From the NCBI RefSeq assembly GCF_037975245.1, contig NC_092569.1, positions 37,400,777-37,464,776 of the forward strand: 64,000 bases of DNA, in the 5' to 3' direction. Within the stretch, counting starts at the first letter, position 1; every line of letters starts with the position of its first letter. A program made the position numbers and the translations under genes. Under the pieces are notes generated by a model. It was not told the origin of the DNA. It was given only the letters and a program-made list of their open reading frames with translations, and did not search any database. Positions 61,357 through 64,000 of the stretch are shown in pieces. This DNA comes from Apostichopus japonicus. Taxonomy: Eukaryota > Echinodermata > Holothuroidea > Aspidochirotida > Stichopodidae.

Positions 61357-61882
61357 GATGTTGGATAATACCTGCAATACTGAAATCTCCCGGTCCTATG
61401 TTATGAATTCTATATTAGCCTATATCTATGCATATATATGTGGTATATAGGACTTGCTGATATCATGTGGTGATCTTTATATGTCTGGTTGCATTTACAC
61501 ATGACGTGTTCATCTGTCTAATAGCTAACAATTGGCCCTGAATCTCATTTACCAAATTTGGGTATTTACTGACGTGTTATACTGTCAGTGGCTGGATTAT
61601 AGGTTTGAAGGTGTAAGATCTTCCTGTTGTGATGAAACGGCTGATGATGCAAGCTTATAAAATCATTCTATGAACCCTTTCCCTGGGTGGGTATTGCGAC
61701 TGTCAGATGTTCTCTCACGCAGTCACGTGGTGTTGATCTACGTAGATATACGTACCGTACTGTTTCTCTATATATGTACAATCCGAGTTTATCGAGTCGA
61801 GTGCGCCCTCCAACGTATGCTATGCACATGCGCATATGCACATGCGCCTACAATCATCTGGGCTGTTAACTAATACTGATCG

Positions 61883-61946
<64 letters not shown>

Positions 61947-62041
61947 TATATATACTATATATACTATATAACAATGTACTATTCCTACAATGTCTAATGC
62001 CCAGTAGTAAATCCTTATGGTCCTATACTTATACACAGGCT

Positions 62042-62212
62042 TTCAGACAATCTTCGACAAAAATAGATGGGACACCCCACTCCCCGTATCAATGTTGCAG
62101 TTTCTGAGCGCTTTTGGCTACAACATTGAACGGGGGGAAGGGGGTGCGCTTAAGCCAATATCGCTCGTTGTTGCTCATACTGTCCTATCATTTTTGTCGA
62201 AGATTGTCTGAA
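62042..62212. mobile_element. Fold-back element (U11)
   Basis: Matches the reference copy. Confidence 0.7.
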
Positions 62213-63009
62213 TGGCTGTACAACGGTTCATTGGGGTATATATCGAGGTCTAAGCTGCCCCAAGCGTTGCGCGATAGCAATAGTTGTTAATATTTCCTCG
62301 TAAAATTATTATAAGTTGCAATTGCTGATTAATTCGAGGAATTAGGTCGAACCTCATATTCAATAGGCACGCATCTTTCAGCGAATAAAGCGAATAATTT
62401 CACAAGAAAAACATAATATTTTCGATCCGTTTCTTTCATTTATTTCGTATGTATCTTATACTGGTTTCTTACTGATGTTTCACATTATATGTCCTAATAT
62501 ATATACATATTACACTTAATTCCGTGTGAGAGGAAAATAGTAAATAGATGATAGCATGATTTTAACATAAATTCTTGAGTTTTTCTTTATAAACTCTCAG
62601 GATAAGAAAGAAGAATAATGTTAATTAGTGTCCGGTGTAAATGTTATTGTTGGGTGTGGGCTGGGTGGGTTGGGGGGGGGGGCGCTTTAGGCAAGTAGGG
62701 TTTCACAATTTCAATGTGCTGCAATACAATAGCCCCAGAAAATTATGTCAGAAAGTTTAAGTGTATATATAGGTTGCCAGGGCAACCCTGGGCAGGAAGC
62801 AACTTGTGGATGTACAATGACGGATTTCTAAATTGAGGTGTCAATACTATTGTTTAGCTTCTAAACAACGGAAAGCCGCCCATTGTATGATGCATGTAAG
62901 CCTTTAATACATCGGTTAGTGGTGTAATAATTCTCCAAAGTGTTAGTTTATAGACATATAGCCTCATTGCTACACACGAAACATCTACAACAACGACACC
63001 ATTTCAAAA

Positions 63010-64000
63010 ATGGCTTCTTATTCTCTCATTTCACCGGAGAGTAAGGCATATGCGCGCCTATTGCGCGAAAGAGAAAACCTTTCAGTTCGTCAAGTTGCCA
63101 AGTTAACAGGAATTTCGAAGAGTTCGGTATCAAGGATTTGCAGTAAACGTTTATTGTGGGGCGAGGCTCTACCAAGTACTCATGGAGAGGGACCGGTTCG
63201 AAAGAGGGGGCGGCCACCCAAGTTGAGCGTTCGTCAAAAGCGTGCTATTTTGAAGGAACTTAGAAAAACAAGGAGTGAGGGACAGTTTTCTGTGAGAACT
63301 CTCAGGACAAAATGTGAGTTACATACAGTGTCGGAGAGAACAATATCTCGATTTCTCAACAAGAGTGGTTATAAGTACTATCAAGCCAGAAAGAAGGGTC
63401 TCCTATTTCCCAAGGACCTGCATCAACGCTGGAAATTCGCCAGAGGAATTAAACGGTCTCGAGGTGAGGCATTCTGGACTAAAGATATATCTTTTTATTT
63501 TGATGCCACCGCATTTAATTATAAGAGCCACCCACGACAGCACGCAAACACTTTAAGTGGGCGTGTTTGGCGTAAGAAAAGTGAGGGATTATCATTCGGT
63601 TGCACGGCCAAAGGGAGTAAGGTCGGGAGTGGCGGAAAAGTTGTAAGGGTGTATGCCGCCATCTCATATGGAAACGGCGTGGTGTTGGCTAAACCATACC
63701 GCAAGTTAACTGGGAAGCGTTTTTCGAAATTTATGAAAAAGGAATTCCCGGCAGTCTTCCAAAAATGTGAAGCAACCCATAACACTCCACGGATTTTTCT
63801 TCAAGATGGCGACCCTTCTCAGAACTCAAAGAAAGCTATCAAAACACTAAGTCGCATGGATGCAACCATTTTTAAGATCCCTCCTAGGAGCCCCGACTTA
63901 AATCCAATAGAAAATATCTTCAAACTTTTGGGGGATAAACTGAAGTACGATGCCATCGAGAACAATATTGAATTTGAGACATTTCGAGCTTTCAGAAGTC
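63010..64000 (+). CDS. Tc1/mariner-type transposase, cut by window end (U11)
   Basis: Starts at the same ATG context and stays open to the window edge, covering about residues 1-330, including D165, D266 and E301. Neither the U1 T insertion nor the U9 C insertion is present. The stop lies outside the window. Confidence 0.92.
   Translation, partial: MASYSLISPESKAYARLLRERENLSVRQVAKLTGISKSSVSRICSKRLLWGEALPSTHGEGPVRKRGRPPKLSVRQKRAILKELRKTRSEGQFSVRTLRTKCELHTVSERTISRFLNKSGYKYYQARKKGLLFPKDLHQRWKFARGIKRSRGEAFWTKDISFYFDATAFNYKSHPRQHANTLSGRVWRKKSEGLSFGCTAKGSKVGSGGKVVRVYAAISYGNGVVLAKPYRKLTGKRFSKFMKKEFPAVFQKCEATHNTPRIFLQDGDPSQNSKKAIKTLSRMDATIFKIPPRSPDLNPIENIFKLLGDKLKYDAIENNIEFETFRAFRS

Larger units (their letters stand above)
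1..64000. repeat. Head-to-tail tandem array of a ~5.7 kb two-gene unit
   Basis: Every base of the window belongs to the same repeat. Successive minus-strand Rep stop codons lie at 2865, 8555, 14258, 19936, 25608, 31294, 36999, 42683, 48346, 53995 and 59684, giving periods of 5690, 5703, 5678, 5672, 5686, 5705, 5684, 5663, 5649 and 5689 bp. All units have the same orientation. The period varies mainly through the (CCCCT)n, TA and poly-G tracts. The array runs off both ends, so its total copy number and host flanks are unknown. It could be a chromosomal satellite-like array or a concatemer of an extrachromosomal circle; sequence alone cannot tell. Confidence 0.97.
59684..64000. repeat. Tandem unit U11 (partial, cut by window end)
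   Basis: The unit runs into the transposase and stops at the window edge. Four single-base indels fall within about 0.8 kb (60.66-61.45 kb), unlike any other unit, and they break Rep exon 1. Confidence 0.95.

Noticed and set aside
1-64000. CRISPR array or bacterial operon
   Set aside because: Repeats are 5.7-kb units without short repeat-spacer structure; introns, microsatellites and a Tc1/mariner enzyme indicate a eukaryotic genome.
1-64000. tRNA or rRNA genes
   Set aside because: No cloverleaf or rRNA-like stretch was recognised by eye on either strand; a covariance-model scan of one unit would settle it.

Overview
The whole window is one head-to-tail tandem array of a unit of about 5.65-5.71 kb. 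It holds roughly eleven and a quarter copies, with no unique flanking DNA on either side. I number units U0-U11, starting each at the stop codon of its minus-strand gene: U0 1-2864 (partial), U1 2865-8554, U2 8555-14257, U3 14258-19935, U4 19936-25607, U5 25608-31293, U6 31294-36998, U7 36999-42682, U8 42683-48345, U9 48346-53994, U10 53995-59683, U11 59684-64000 (partial). U0 contains a 100-N assembly gap (2186-2285) where its transposase should be.

Each unit carries two divergently transcribed genes. On the minus strand is a Rep-like gene: exon 1 encodes an HUH endonuclease domain and exon 2 a superfamily 3 (SF3) helicase domain. They are separated by an inferred 373-nt GT-AG intron that keeps the frame, giving a protein of about 432 aa. 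On the plus strand is an intronless 368-aa Tc1/mariner-type DD34E transposase. Between the gene starts lie an alternating purine-pyrimidine tract, a long TA microsatellite, a 171-bp fold-back (MITE-like) element, the left copy of a 324-bp direct repeat and a poly-G run. After the transposase come the right copy of the direct repeat and a (CCCCT)n array of 18-28 copies, then the stop of the next Rep gene.

The organism is a eukaryote: there is an intron, TA and CCCCT microsatellites, a Tc1/mariner transposase, Kozak-like starts, no Shine-Dalgarno operons and an assembly gap. From memory, the HUH-SF3 protein and this transposase type both resemble multicopy families in cnidarian and other marine invertebrate genomes. 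That placement is inference; no host gene is present to confirm it.

A rolling-circle-type initiator/helicase joined to a DDE transposase in one repeating unit, with no capsid gene, suggests a composite mobile replicon or satellite. The array could have formed by rolling-circle concatemer synthesis from a circular form, by unequal crossing-over, or both. Intact protein copies are identical between units, while the two direct-repeat copies inside a unit differ by about 4%, so the whole unit was amplified or homogenised recently. Differences between units are mostly microsatellite lengths, plus two frameshifted transposases (U1, U9) and one frameshifted Rep (U11).
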